Counted from the first letter of the stretch, positions 44,359 to 52,499 are shown. The stretch: DNA of 64,000 bases from Neoroseomonas eburnea (GCF_018129005.1 NZ_JAAEDL010000014.1:62001-126000), one strand, 5' to 3'. A program made the numbers and translations. The notes: generated by a model not told the origin, from the sequence alone.

Positions 44359-45159
44359 ATGAGACCCCTCATCGGCATCTCCTGTTGCCAGAAGCCGTTC
44401 GGCATCTTCGCCACGCCGAACCACGCCGCTTCCGACAGCTACGTCCGCGTCGTGCGCGGACCGGTGGTCGGCACGCCGGTCCTGCTGCCCGCGGCGGGGG
44501 AGGATCTCTCGGGCGAACTCCTGCCGCATATCGATGGGCTGATCCTGACCGGCAGCCGCTCCAATGTGTGGCCGGGCCACTATGACGGGCCGCCGCATGC
44601 CGATGGCACGCCCGAGGACCATGAGCGTGACGCCACCACGCTGCCGCTGATCCGTGCGGCGATCGCCGCCGGCGTGCCGCTGCTCGCGATCTGCCGCGGC
44701 ATGCAGGAACTGAACGTCGCGCTCGGCGGCAGCCTCGACCAGCGCATCCAGGACCTGCCGGGGCGGATGGATCATTCGACCCCGTCCGACCAGCCCATCC
44801 CGCGCGTGCGCACCGGCAAGGCCCATGCGGTGCGCATCGACAGGGACGGCGCGCTCGCCGCCATCATCACCCCGCCGTCGCGCCTCGCCGGCCGGCTGGC
44901 GGTGAATTCGCTGCACAACCAGGGCGTACAGCGGCTCGCACCGCGCCTGGTCGCGGAAGCCTGGGCGCCCGACGGCACTGTCGAGGCCGTGCGTGTCGAG
45001 GGCGCGACGGCCTTCGCTCTCGGCGTTCAGTGGCACCCGGAATACGACTGGGAACGGGATGCCGACAGCCGCGCGATCTTCCATGCCTTCGGGCGCGCCT
45101 GCACCACGCGGCGGTTGGCACGCCGCGGCCTCGAGGTTCTTGCCCAGGCCGCCGAATGA
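44359..45159 (+). CDS. PuuD-like gamma-glutamyl-GABA hydrolase family (class I glutamine amidotransferase)
   Basis: A 266-residue peptidase C26 protein: catalytic Cys112 in LLAICRGMQELNVALGG and His226/Glu228 in GVQWHPEYD complete the triad. PuuD removes glutamate from gamma-glutamyl-GABA in putrescine degradation; other members act on related gamma-glutamyl amides, so the precise substrate is open. The gene stands alone, without other puu genes. It is followed by a predicted small RNA gene. Confidence 0.87.
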   Translation: MRPLIGISCCQKPFGIFATPNHAASDSYVRVVRGPVVGTPVLLPAAGEDLSGELLPHIDGLILTGSRSNVWPGHYDGPPHADGTPEDHERDATTLPLIRAAIAAGVPLLAICRGMQELNVALGGSLDQRIQDLPGRMDHSTPSDQPIPRVRTGKAHAVRIDRDGALAAIITPPSRLAGRLAVNSLHNQGVQRLAPRLVAEAWAPDGTVEAVRVEGATAFALGVQWHPEYDWERDADSRAIFHAFGRACTTRRLARRGLEVLAQAAE

Positions 45160-45216
45160 AATCTGCCGCCCCCCGGGGGCGGTGACCGACGTCACGGGAT
45201 GGTCGCGGTTTTGCTT

Positions 45217-45245
45217 TTGCCTCCGCGGCCTGGGCGGGGTATTCT
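45217..45245 (+). promoter_or_regulatory. Predicted sigma-70 promoter of small RNA
   Basis: TTGCCT (45217-45222) and TATTCT (45240-45245) with a 17-bp spacer. The predicted start, 6-7 bases downstream, coincides with the first base of a hairpin at 45251. The T-rich run 45242-45250 stands out in this GC-rich genome. Confidence 0.45.
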
Positions 45246-45251
45246 TTTTTA

Positions 45252-45366
45252 CCGGCCCGCAATAGGCCGGTGGTCGAGCCCCGGTGTCCCCTGCCGGCTC
45301 GCCCGACCATTCCGATCGGAATAAAATATGGCGCCCGGTCACCCCCCTGACCGGGCGCTTCTTTTC
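45252..45366 (+). ncRNA. Predicted small regulatory RNA, about 115 nt
   Basis: This intergenic stretch encodes no protein but folds into four consecutive stem-loops: ACCGGCC...GGCCGGT (45251-45271); GGTCGAGCC with GGCTC and GACC (45272-45308, C-rich loop GTCCCCTG); the self-complementary ATTCCGATCGGAAT (45309-45322); and a strong intrinsic terminator (45331-45366, loop CCCCCC). A plausible promoter ends six bases before the first stem. C-rich apical loops are a feature of trans-acting alphaproteobacterial sRNAs that pair with Shine-Dalgarno sequences. I cannot match it to a named family. Confidence 0.45.
45331..45366 (+). terminator. Strong intrinsic terminator
   Basis: GCGCCCGGTCA and TGACCGGGCGC form an 11-bp perfect stem around CCCCCC and are followed by TTCTTTT. 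It is the clearest Rho-independent terminator in the window. It ends the predicted sRNA, 159 bp before the FAH-family gene. Confidence 0.85.
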
Positions 45367-45524
45367 GCGCGGTCTGCTCGCGAATTCATCGTCCAATACT
45401 TGAGCTTGCACCGCGATCCTCATGTGACGACTCATCTGACCGCGGGCGGCGGGCACATGGCTTCCGGGTGTGGCCGGGGGCCTGTATAGACCTATTCCCG
45501 TCCAGGTTTCGGAGTTCTCCCCGC

Positions 45525-46211
45525 ATGGTGTCCTATGTCGTCGCCCCGCCCCCGGTCGCCGCGATCCCCGTCAAGGGCAGCGATGCCATGTTTCCCGTCC
45601 GTCGAATCTTCTGTGTCGGCCGCAACTATGCCGAGCATGCGATCGAAATGGGTTCCGACCCGACCCGCGAGCCACCCTTTTACTTCGCCAAGCCGGCCGA
45701 TGCGGTGGTCATCAACGGCGCGGACATGCCCTATCCGAGCGTAACGAAGTCGCTCCACCACGAGATGGAACTCGTCGTCGCCATCGGCGTGGGCGGCAGG
45801 AACATCGCCGTCGCCGACGCGCTCAAGCATGTCTGGGGCTATTGCTGCGGCCTCGACATGACCCGCCGCGACATCCAGAACGAGGCCAAGAAGACCGGCC
45901 GCCCCTGGGACATGGGCAAGGGCTTCGACCACTCCGCGCCGATGGGTGCGCTGGTTCCGGCTGCCGGCGTCGATCCTTCCAAGGGCAAGATCGAGCTGAA
46001 GGTGAACGGCAAGGTCACCCAGACCTCCGACCTGTCGAAGCTGATCTGGTCGGTGCCGGAGGTGATCGCGAACCTCTCCGAACTCGTCGAGCTCGCCCCG
46101 GGCGACCTCATCATGACCGGCACGCCGGAAGGCGTGGCCGCCGTGGTCCGCGGTGATGTCCTCGAAGGCTTCGTCGAGGGCGTCGGCGAGGTCCGCACGA
46201 AGATCGTCTGA
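45525..46211 (+). CDS. Fumarylacetoacetate hydrolase family protein
   Basis: A 228-residue FAH-fold enzyme. The start [17 protein letters not shown], the metal-binding [15 protein letters not shown] and [14 protein letters not shown] blocks and the end [19 protein letters not shown] resemble fumarylpyruvate hydrolase (NagK) or small FAHD1-like acylpyruvases. These cleave C-C bonds of acylpyruvates. ATG 45525 is chosen; an in-frame start at 45468 adds an unlikely N-terminus. The stop overlaps the exonuclease start (TGATG), then a lipoprotein gene follows, forming a three-gene operon. Confidence 0.88.
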   Translation: MVSYVVAPPPVAAIPVKGSDAMFPVRRIFCVGRNYAEHAIEMGSDPTREPPFYFAKPADAVVINGADMPYPSVTKSLHHEMELVVAIGVGGRNIAVADALKHVWGYCCGLDMTRRDIQNEAKKTGRPWDMGKGFDHSAPMGALVPAAGVDPSKGKIELKVNGKVTQTSDLSKLIWSVPEVIANLSELVELAPGDLIMTGTPEGVAAVVRGDVLEGFVEGVGEVRTKIV

Positions 46212-47041
46212 TGCCGCGCAAGGCCGCCGCCGGGCGCGCGCCGCTGCGCATCGCCACCTGGAACATCAACAGCGTGCGGCTCCGGCTGCCGCTGCTGAAG
46301 GATCTCGTCGCGGCGCTCGAACCCGACGTGCTCTGCCTGCAGGAAACCAAGTGCCCCGACGAGCTCTTCCCGCATGAGGGCGTCGCCGCTCTCGGCTTCG
46401 GGCATCGCCTGGTCCGCGGCATGAAGGGCTACAACGGCGTCGCCATCCTCTCGAAGCGACCGATCCTGCTGCGGGAGGACGACCCCGACTGGTGCGGCAA
46501 GGGGGATTGCCGCCATCTCGGCGTCTCGCTCGACGCCCCGGGTGGGCCGATCGAGCTGCACAATTTCTACATCCCCGCCGGCGGCGACATCCCGGACCGG
46601 GAGAAGAACCCGAAATTCGGCCACAAGCTGGATTTCGTCGCCGAAGGCACCGCCTGGTCCGCGGCCCGCCCGGCAAGGCGCGCGATCATGGTGGGGGACC
46701 TCAACATCGCGCCGCTCGAGCACGACGTCTGGTCGCACAAGCAGCTTCTGGACGTCGTCTCCCACACGCCCATCGAGGTCGAGGCTCTGACCGCCTGGCA
46801 GCGCGGCGGCGAATGGCACGACGCGCTGCGCCACTTCGTGCCGGCCGACCAGAAGCTCTACACGTGGTGGTCCTACCGCGCGCGCGACTGGCGGGCGGCC
46901 GATCGCGGCCGGCGGCTCGACCATGTCTGGGTCAGCCAGGATCTCGTCGGTGGACTCACGCGGCATGCCGTCCTCAAGGATGCCCGGGGCTGGACCCAGG
47001 CCTCCGACCACGTCCCGGTCATGGTGGAGATCGCGGCATGA
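46211..47041 (+). CDS. xth: Exodeoxyribonuclease III
   Basis: A 276-residue AP endonuclease/3'-5' exonuclease of the ExoIII type. It has the N-terminal RIATWNINSVRLRLPLL, the catalytic Glu in LCLQETKCPDELFP, the RRAIMVGDLNIAPLEHDVW block and the C-terminal DHVWVSQDL and SDHVPVMVEI. It repairs abasic sites in DNA. Start ATG 46211 lies within the preceding stop and the gene's own stop overlaps the next ATG (ATGA). The length is typical. Confidence 0.92.
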   Translation: MPRKAAAGRAPLRIATWNINSVRLRLPLLKDLVAALEPDVLCLQETKCPDELFPHEGVAALGFGHRLVRGMKGYNGVAILSKRPILLREDDPDWCGKGDCRHLGVSLDAPGGPIELHNFYIPAGGDIPDREKNPKFGHKLDFVAEGTAWSAARPARRAIMVGDLNIAPLEHDVWSHKQLLDVVSHTPIEVEALTAWQRGGEWHDALRHFVPADQKLYTWWSYRARDWRAADRGRRLDHVWVSQDLVGGLTRHAVLKDARGWTQASDHVPVMVEIAA

Positions 47042-47439
47042 GCAAGGGTGTCTTCGGCAGGCGGGCGCTGCTGCTCGCCCTGGCCGCAAGCGTCGCCGCC
47101 TGCGCGCAGCCCGAACCGGAGCCCCCCGTCGTCCTCACCGCGCCCGACCCTGAGCCGGAACGCGTCTACGCGCCGGGACCGATCGCCTGGGCCGAGCTCT
47201 CGGACGAACACAAGCGCCGCGCCCAGCAGGGCCTCACCCGGCTGGGCGAGGATGTCCCGGACGAGGAGGCACTGCAGGCGCGCTGGATGGTGATGTCGCC
47301 GGCGCAGCAGCGCTACCTGATCCGCCGGCCGCCGCCGCCGCCACGGCCGACCGGGAATTCACGGACACCGGCGCGGGGCAGAGCGCCAGCGCGCCGCAGC
47401 GCAGCACCGGCGACGACGACACGGCAGCGGCGGCGGTGA
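47038..47439 (+). CDS. Small lipoprotein, possibly frameshifted near its C-terminus
   Basis: A 133-residue hypothetical with a lipoprotein signal (ALLLALAASVAAC, Cys at about residue 22) and a Glu/Pro-rich linker, then AWAELSDEHKRRAQQGLTRLGE and MVMSPAQQRYLIRRP, which suggests a small helical domain. After a (CCG)n run at about 47329-47341 the frame turns Arg/Pro-rich with poor codon bias. The alternative frame (DREFTDTGAGQSASAPQRS, ending at 47462) has the GC-rich third positions expected here. A frameshift in the repeat, real or from sequencing, is likely. No family recognised. Confidence 0.6.
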   Translation: MSKGVFGRRALLLALAASVAACAQPEPEPPVVLTAPDPEPERVYAPGPIAWAELSDEHKRRAQQGLTRLGEDVPDEEALQARWMVMSPAQQRYLIRRPPPPPRPTGNSRTPARGRAPARRSAAPATTTRQRRR

Positions 47440-47452
47440 AGTCCGCGGGGCT

Positions 47453-47515
47453 TCGCCCCTGACCCGACCAGGGCTCCGCCCAGGACCCGGCAGGGGCCGA
47501 AAGGCCCTTGCAACC
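47453..47515. repeat. Diverged composite palindromic repeat
   Basis: A GGGCTCCGCCC palindrome and a degenerate core (CAGGGGCC...GGCCCTTG) between the lipoprotein stop and the doxX stop. It is the least conserved member of the family. Confidence 0.45.
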
Positions 47516-47517
47516 CA

Positions 47518-48054
47518 TCACCAGGCGTTGCGCTCATGGCGCAGCGCGCGGCGGCGGGAGAGGATCGCGCAGACCGCAAGGCCGCCGATGACCGAGACAT
47601 GCTCGACGGCGACCGTCAGGTCGCGGAAGGCATCCTCACCCTCCTTCGCCCAGAAGGGATGCGCGATCGGCACCGTCAGCACCGTGAAGACGGCGAGAGC
47701 GCCTGCCGCCAGCCAAGTGCCGCGGTCGAGGATGATAAGCAGCGACGCGCCGATCTGGACCACCAGCACGACCAGGTTCACCGCCCATCCGGGCTGAAGG
47801 CCGAAGCTCTCCATCATCGCCGCATTCTCCCCGAAGTCGAACAGCTTGGCGAAGCCGCCGGTCCAGAAGGCGAAGGTCAGCAGGACGCGCGCCAGGATGT
47901 CGAAACTGCGCGAATCAAGAAGCAGCGCGATGAGGGCCGGAAGCGGCCCGCCCGCCTTCCACCACGGACGCGGCGGGCGGCGCGCCGGGCCACGCTGCGG
48001 CCGGTTTGCGGTGGCAGGGCCGGGCGTGGCCGGACCATGGCGGGTGTGGTTCAT
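47518..48054 (-). CDS. DoxX-family membrane protein
   Basis: A 178-residue protein with a basic, Pro-rich N-terminus and four membrane helices (about residues 50-70, 85-105, 112-132 and 148-165). RVLLTFAFWTGGFAKLFDF and the HPFWAKEGEDAFRDL segment are DoxX-like. DoxX proteins are linked to thiol/redox stress responses. A SoxR box within a 19-bp-spaced promoter lies 51-73 bp upstream, so this is the likely target of the SoxR gene immediately preceding it. Confidence 0.85.
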   Translation of the reverse strand: MNHTRHGPATPGPATANRPQRGPARRPPRPWWKAGGPLPALIALLLDSRSFDILARVLLTFAFWTGGFAKLFDFGENAAMMESFGLQPGWAVNLVVLVVQIGASLLIILDRGTWLAAGALAVFTVLTVPIAHPFWAKEGEDAFRDLTVAVEHVSVIGGLAVCAILSRRRALRHERNAW

Positions 48055-48096
48055 GTCGGCACTCCTTCGCGCGGCGGAGCGCCGCGAGCCGACACC

Positions 48097-48127
48097 GCCA
48101 TAGAACCTCGACCATGATTGAGGTCAA
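48097..48127 (-). promoter_or_regulatory. SoxR box within a 19-bp-spaced MerR-type promoter
   Basis: ACCTCGA-N6-TTGAGGT (48105-48124) differs from the E. coli soxS box (ACCTCAA-N6-TTGAGGT) at one base. On the minus strand it lies between -35 TTGACC (48127-48122) and -10 TATGGC (48102-48097), separated by 19 bp, the overlong spacer used by MerR-family activators. It overlaps the soxR stop codon and reads toward doxX. Confidence 0.85.
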
Positions 48128-48612
48128 GCGGGTTTGGAGCCCCGCCTCGGGCGCGCCGACCCGCCGGCGACCAGGCGGCGCGGGCCCGGCCCTTGGCGCC
48201 CGAGTTCGTCTCCAGGGTTGCGCAGCGGGCAGTCCTCGAGGGAGAGGCACCCGCAGCCGATGCAGTTCGTGATCTGGTCGCGGAGCTGCGTCAGGCCGAG
48301 GATCCGTTCCTCGAGCATGCTTCTCCAGGCATCGGTGAAGCGGCGCCAGTCGGCGGCGTCCGGCACGTGGTCGTGGGGCAGGTCGGCCAGGGCGTCGCGG
48401 ATGGTCGCGAGCGGGATGCCGGCGCGCTGCGCGATCCTGATGATGGCGATGCGGCGCAGCACGGCGCGGTGGTAGCGCCGCTGGTTGCCGTCCGTGCGCC
48501 AGCCCTCGATGAGGCCCTTGGCGTCGTAGAAATGGACCGTGGAGACGGCGACGCCGCTGCGCCTGGCGACATCGCCCACGGTCAGGGCGTGCCTGAGCTT
48601 GCCGTCCGTCAT
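48124..48612 (-). CDS. soxR: Redox-sensitive transcriptional activator SoxR (MerR family)
   Basis: A 162-residue MerR regulator: HTH (LTVGDVARRSGVAVSTVHFYDAKGLI), dimerisation helix and the [2Fe-2S] ligand motif CIGCGCLSLEDC (Cys117, 120, 122, 128), which identifies SoxR. Oxidation of the cluster by redox-cycling drugs activates transcription. ATG 48612 is the normal family start. The gene sits directly upstream of doxX, with the operator overlapping its own stop codon. The last 20 residues are Arg/Gly-rich and beyond the usual SoxR end. Confidence 0.93.
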   Translation of the reverse strand: MTDGKLRHALTVGDVARRSGVAVSTVHFYDAKGLIEGWRTDGNQRRYHRAVLRRIAIIRIAQRAGIPLATIRDALADLPHDHVPDAADWRRFTDAWRSMLEERILGLTQLRDQITNCIGCGCLSLEDCPLRNPGDELGRQGPGPRRLVAGGSARPRRGSKPA

Positions 48613-48654
48613 GCCGTCACCCCCTGCCGCGGAAGACGGAACCCCTGAAGTCCC

Positions 48655-48713
48655 GGTTCCCCAAGGCCTTCCGGCCTTGGGCCGGGTGGTCCGGAGGGGC
48701 GGCGCCCCTCCGG
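48655..48713 (+). repeat. Composite palindromic repeat, half copy
   Basis: CCAAGGCC...GGCCTTGG core followed by CCGGAGGGGC...GCCCCTCCGG, ending seven bases from the dedA stop (48720, minus strand). Confidence 0.7.
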
Positions 48714-48719
48714 TCGCGC

Positions 48720-49352
48720 TCACCCTTGCTGCCGCTGTTCCCGCCGCCGCCGCCGTGCCCTGCGGAAGGCGTAGGCGAGGTGCACCGCGTACCCGCCCAC
48801 CGCGGCCCCGATCACCACCCAGGCCAGCGGTTCCACCCAGTGTTCGACCTTGTCGTAATGCTCTTCCAGGAAGAACCCGGCCAGCGCCAGGAAGGTCAGC
48901 CAGATCGCCGAGCCCAGCGACGTCCACACGTAGAACACCGTGCGCGGGATCAGCACCATGCCGGCGGGCACCGAGATCAGGGTCCGCACCCCCGGGAACA
49001 TGCGTCCGAAGCAGATCGCGACCGGTCCCCAGCGCCGCAGCATGTCGGTCGCGCGGTCGAGGTCTTCCTCCTCCACCGCGAACCACTTGCCGAAGCGTGC
49101 CACCAGCGGCCGGAAGCGTTCGACGCCGAGCCATCGGCCGAGTTCGTACCAGACGACATTGCCGGCGACCGTGCCCGCGACCGCCGCGACGATCAGCAGC
49201 GGCAGGGACATCTCGCCGCGCGCGGCGGAGAAGCCGGCGGCGGCCATGATCAGCTCCGACGGGATGGGCGGGAACAGGTTCTCCAGCACCATCAGCGCGA
49301 AGACGCCGGCGAGGCCGCCCGCGGCGACCATGTTCGTCACCCACTCGAACAT
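48720..49352 (-). CDS. DedA-family membrane protein (VTT domain)
   Basis: A 210-residue DedA protein with the family motifs ENLFPPIPSELIMAAAGF near the N-terminus, GNVVWYELGRWLG and GRMFPGVRTLISVPAGM, and four to five membrane segments. DedA proteins are thought to be lipid transporters (undecaprenyl-phosphate or phospholipid flippases). It starts one base after the stop of the glycosyltransferase gene, so the two are an operon. ArnT-like enzymes use undecaprenyl-linked sugars, so the pairing is functionally sensible. Confidence 0.9.
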   Translation of the reverse strand: MFEWVTNMVAAGGLAGVFALMVLENLFPPIPSELIMAAAGFSAARGEMSLPLLIVAAVAGTVAGNVVWYELGRWLGVERFRPLVARFGKWFAVEEEDLDRATDMLRRWGPVAICFGRMFPGVRTLISVPAGMVLIPRTVFYVWTSLGSAIWLTFLALAGFFLEEHYDKVEHWVEPLAWVVIGAAVGGYAVHLAYAFRRARRRRREQRQQG

Positions 49353-51041
49353 CTATTCCACCTTGAACAGCGAGAGCGTGACCCAGCGCCCGCGGACATA
49401 ATTCAGGCCGGTGACCGAGCCGAGCTCCTTCACCGCCAGTCCCCGTTCGGCCGCAGCCGCGCGGAAGGCGGATTCCTGCCTGTCGTTCACGGCGGCAATG
49501 CGGCCGGGGGCCTCGGCGAGGAATGCCGCTGCCGCGGGGCCGTCCCGCAGCAGGCGGATGCCGCCGCCCATGGCGAACTGCAGGGAGGGTTCGTGGTGCC
49601 CGACCACACCGAAGCGATCCGCCGGCAGGCCGGGCGCCACGGCCGCCACCTGCACCGCCAGCCGCGGCGAAAGCCACACGGCCTGCATGCGCGGGATCAC
49701 GCCTTCCATCACCGAGGCATAGACCGGGACCGCCAGGATCGCCCCGGCCAGCGCCGCGCGGGCCCAATGCCCGTCCCGCGCCATGCGGAGCAGCGCCCAT
49801 GCCATGAACAGCCCGGCGGCGATGCCCAGCACGGCGAAGGGCTCGATGCCGCGTCCCGCGTAGAAGGCCGCGCCCAGGAACACGGCTGGCAGCCCCACTG
49901 CCACGCCGGCGAGCGCGGCATTGCCGAGCCAGCGCATCCAGGCCGGTGCCTCCTGGCGGAGCGGATCCATCGCCCAGCGCGCGCCGAGCAGCATCAGCGC
50001 CGGGAAGGCGGGCAGCGTGTAGTGAGGCAGCTTGGTTGCCACCGCCTCGAACAGCAGCCAGGTCGGCACCGCCCAGGCGAGCAGGAAGCGCACCGGCGCC
50101 TGCATCCGGTCCGCCCATGAGCCCGGCAGGCTGCGCAGCACGATCCAGGCGGAAGGGAAGGCGGTGATGCCGAAGATCGCGGCATACATGCCGGGCGGGC
50201 CCCAATGGGCTTCCTCGCCCGAGCCCACCTTGTCCAGCATGTCGCCGCCGATCGCCTCGGCGAAGAAGCGGCCTTCGGTGGCGATGCCGATCGCGACGAA
50301 CCAGGGGGCGGCGCACAGGACCATCAGCGGCAGGCCCCAGCCCGCGCGCAGCGCCGCCAGCCAGGGCGCGGACAGCCGCCAGAGCGGCGCCCCGGCGGGC
50401 CGGTCCATCACCGCGAGAGTGATGCCGGCCAGCAGCGGCACCATCGGCGCGATCGGCCCCTTCAGCAGCACCCCGACCCCGAGCACGGCCCAGAACGCCG
50501 CCGCCTGCGGCGCGGTGAAGGAACCCGGCGCCATGTAGGCCCGCCCCATCAGCCCCATCGCCACCGCAACGGCCGCCAACAGCGCGCCATCGGTCTTGGC
50601 GATATGCGTCTCGACCAGCAGTACCATGCAGGGGGCGAGCATCGCCGCGGCAACGAAGGCCGCCCGCCGCCCGACCAGCGTGCGGCCGAAGGCGCAGGTC
50701 GCCAGCACGGCGATCAGCGCACCGATCAGCGACGGCAGCCGATAGGCCCAGATCGATCCGCGCGCGGGAATGCCGACGGCCTCCAGCCCATGCACCACGG
50801 CCGCCTGCGCCCAGTGGATCCCTGCCGGCTTCTTGTTGCGCTCGACCTCGCCGAGGCGGATGCGGACATAGTCGCCGCTGTCCACCATCTGGCGGGTGGC
50901 CTGGGCGAAGCGGGATTCGTCCCGGTCGCCGGCGGGGATGGTGAAGAAGCCGGGCAGCCACAGCAGGACGCACAACAGCACCAGCCAAAGGGCCGGCCGT
51001 CGCGTCTCGGGCAGCCGGTCGAGGAAAGCAGCAGCGCGCAT
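49353..51041 (-). CDS. ArnT-like glycosyltransferase (GT39/GT83 family)
   Basis: A 562-residue polytopic membrane enzyme. The N-terminal catalytic loop AGDRDESRFAQATRQMVDSGDYVRIRLGE carries the conserved Asp/Glu pair, followed by NKKPAGIHWAQA, about eleven membrane helices and a periplasmic C-terminal domain. Family members move a sugar from a polyprenyl phosphate to lipid A or proteins; the precise donor is unknown. It is divergent from rsmB across a 150-bp gap containing a 17-bp inverted repeat, and is followed directly by dedA. Confidence 0.88.
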   Translation of the reverse strand: MRAAAFLDRLPETRRPALWLVLLCVLLWLPGFFTIPAGDRDESRFAQATRQMVDSGDYVRIRLGEVERNKKPAGIHWAQAAVVHGLEAVGIPARGSIWAYRLPSLIGALIAVLATCAFGRTLVGRRAAFVAAAMLAPCMVLLVETHIAKTDGALLAAVAVAMGLMGRAYMAPGSFTAPQAAAFWAVLGVGVLLKGPIAPMVPLLAGITLAVMDRPAGAPLWRLSAPWLAALRAGWGLPLMVLCAAPWFVAIGIATEGRFFAEAIGGDMLDKVGSGEEAHWGPPGMYAAIFGITAFPSAWIVLRSLPGSWADRMQAPVRFLLAWAVPTWLLFEAVATKLPHYTLPAFPALMLLGARWAMDPLRQEAPAWMRWLGNAALAGVAVGLPAVFLGAAFYAGRGIEPFAVLGIAAGLFMAWALLRMARDGHWARAALAGAILAVPVYASVMEGVIPRMQAVWLSPRLAVQVAAVAPGLPADRFGVVGHHEPSLQFAMGGGIRLLRDGPAAAAFLAEAPGRIAAVNDRQESAFRAAAAERGLAVKELGSVTGLNYVRGRWVTLSLFKVE

Positions 51042-51106
51042 CGCGCGGGGCGTCTAGCACGCGGAACCGTTGGGTGCCATGAAGGCAGGGCGCCACCCCC
51101 GCACCG

Positions 51107-51144
51107 GGATCCCATGGCAGATGCAGGCATCTGCCATGGGATCC
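51107..51144. repeat. 17-bp perfect inverted repeat in divergent intergenic region
   Basis: GGATCCCATGGCAGATG (51107-51123) and its exact reverse complement (51128-51144), with loop CAGG. A second palindrome (GGGGGGCG...CGCCCCCC, 51154-51173) follows. It lies between the glycosyltransferase start (51041) and the rsmB start (51192), so it would fall in the 5' leader of one of them. Confidence 0.65.
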
Positions 51145-51191
51145 AGAGCCGCCGGGGGGCGTGCGCGCCCCCCCGGACCCCGCGTGAGACA

Positions 51192-52460
51192 TTGAACACC
51201 ACTGGCCATAAGCCGTTGCCCGGATTGCCGACGCGGAAAGCGGCGCGCGACCTGCTGGACGCAACGCTCGAACAGCGCAAGCCGCTGGAAGACGCCCTCG
51301 ATCATCTGCCGAAAAGGCTCGACCCGCGCGACCGCGCGGCGGCACACCGCATCGCGGCGACGGTCCTGCGGCGGCTCGGCAGCATCGACGAGATCCTGAG
51401 CCCCTTCCTGCGCAAGGAACCGCCGCCGCCGGCGCGCCACGCGCTGCGCATCGGCGCCGCCGAGCTGCTGCTGCTGGACACGCCGGCCCATGCCGCCGTC
51501 GCCACTGCCGTCGCGCTGGCGCCGAAGGCCTTCGCCGGCCTGGTCAACGCCGTGCTGCGCAAGGTCGCGGCGGAAGGGCCGGCGGCGCTGGAAGGGCTCG
51601 ACGCGCCGCGGCTCGACACGCCTGCCTGGCTCTGGTCCGCCTGGCACGCGGCCTACGGTCCGGCGGTGCGCGCGATCGCCGAGGCTCATCGCGGCCCGGC
51701 TCCGCTCGACCTAACACCCGCCCCCGGCGCCAGCGTGCCCGAGGGCGCCGAGAACCTGCCCACCGGTTCCTGGCGCATGGCCGCCGGCACCCGCGTGACC
51801 GACCTGCCGGGCTTCGCCGAGGGCCGCTTCTGGGTGCAGGACGCCGCCGCCGCCCTGCCCGCCCTGCTGCTGAAGCCGCAGCCCGGCGAGCGCATCGCCG
51901 ACCTCTGCGCCGCCCCCGGCGGCAAGACGGCGCAGCTCGCCGCTGCCGGCGCGGCCGTGACGGCGGTCGAACGCGATGCCGGCCGCGTGGCGCGACTGGC
52001 GGAAAACCTCGCCCGTCTGCGCCTGCCGGTGGAGGTGGTCCGCGCCGACGTCGCCGAATGGACGCCGCCCGAGCCCTTCGACGCCATCCTGCTCGACGCC
52101 CCCTGCACCGCGACCGGCACGATCCGGCGCCACCCCGATGTCGCGCATACCAAGCGCGCGCGCGACGTGCAGGCGGCGGCCGAGGCACAGGCGCGGCTCC
52201 TTGCAGCCGCCGTGCGGATGCTGAAGCCCGGCGGTCGGATCGTCTTCGCGACCTGCTCGCTCCAGCCGGAGGAAGGCGAGGCGCATATCCCGCGCGCGGC
52301 GTCGCTCGGCCTGGTGCACGAACCCTTTGCTGCCGCGGAACTCCCCGGCCTGCCGGAAGCGATCACGCCGGGCGGCTGGCTGCGCACGCGGCCGGACCTG
52401 TGGGCGGACCGCGGTGGGATGGACGGGTTCTTCGCGGCGCGGTTCCGGCGCGGCGAGTAG
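51192..52460 (+). CDS. rsmB: RsmB-type 16S rRNA (cytosine967-C5)-methyltransferase
   Basis: A 422-residue methyltransferase: N-terminal NusB-like RNA-binding domain (TRKAARDLLDATLEQRKPLEDAL, about residues 10-130) and C-terminal SAM-dependent domain with LCAAPGGKTAQLA, the motif IV Cys305 in LLDAPCTATGTIRRHP and the catalytic Cys355 in ATCSLQPEEGE. The start is uncertain: no ATG is suitably placed, and TTG 51192 is taken because the NusB-like domain begins soon after. A 15-bp-arm hairpin follows the stop. Confidence 0.87.
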   Translation: MNTTGHKPLPGLPTRKAARDLLDATLEQRKPLEDALDHLPKRLDPRDRAAAHRIAATVLRRLGSIDEILSPFLRKEPPPPARHALRIGAAELLLLDTPAHAAVATAVALAPKAFAGLVNAVLRKVAAEGPAALEGLDAPRLDTPAWLWSAWHAAYGPAVRAIAEAHRGPAPLDLTPAPGASVPEGAENLPTGSWRMAAGTRVTDLPGFAEGRFWVQDAAAALPALLLKPQPGERIADLCAAPGGKTAQLAAAGAAVTAVERDAGRVARLAENLARLRLPVEVVRADVAEWTPPEPFDAILLDAPCTATGTIRRHPDVAHTKRARDVQAAAEAQARLLAAAVRMLKPGGRIVFATCSLQPEEGEAHIPRAASLGLVHEPFAAAELPGLPEAITPGGWLRTRPDLWADRGGMDGFFAARFRRGE

Positions 52461-52467
52461 TGCCGCC

Positions 52468-52499
52468 GAACCTTGCCGATGACCTCATCGGCGAGGTTC
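52468..52499 (+). terminator. Hairpin after rsmB
   Basis: GAACCTTGCCGATGA and TCATCGGCGAGGTTC form 15-bp arms with one G-T mismatch around a 2-base loop, beginning 7 bases after the rsmB stop. There is no T-tract, so Rho-independent termination is uncertain. Confidence 0.5.

Noticed and set aside
45243..45271. T-run plus ACCGGCC hairpin as a terminator
   Set aside because: The T-run lies before the stem on the plus strand, and the minus strand would give A's after it, so neither direction gives an intrinsic terminator. It fits a promoter and 5' hairpin better.
48124..51345. 1073-codon minus-strand ORF
   Set aside because: Only its last 162 codons (soxR) are real; the rest is an out-of-frame reading of dedA and the glycosyltransferase.
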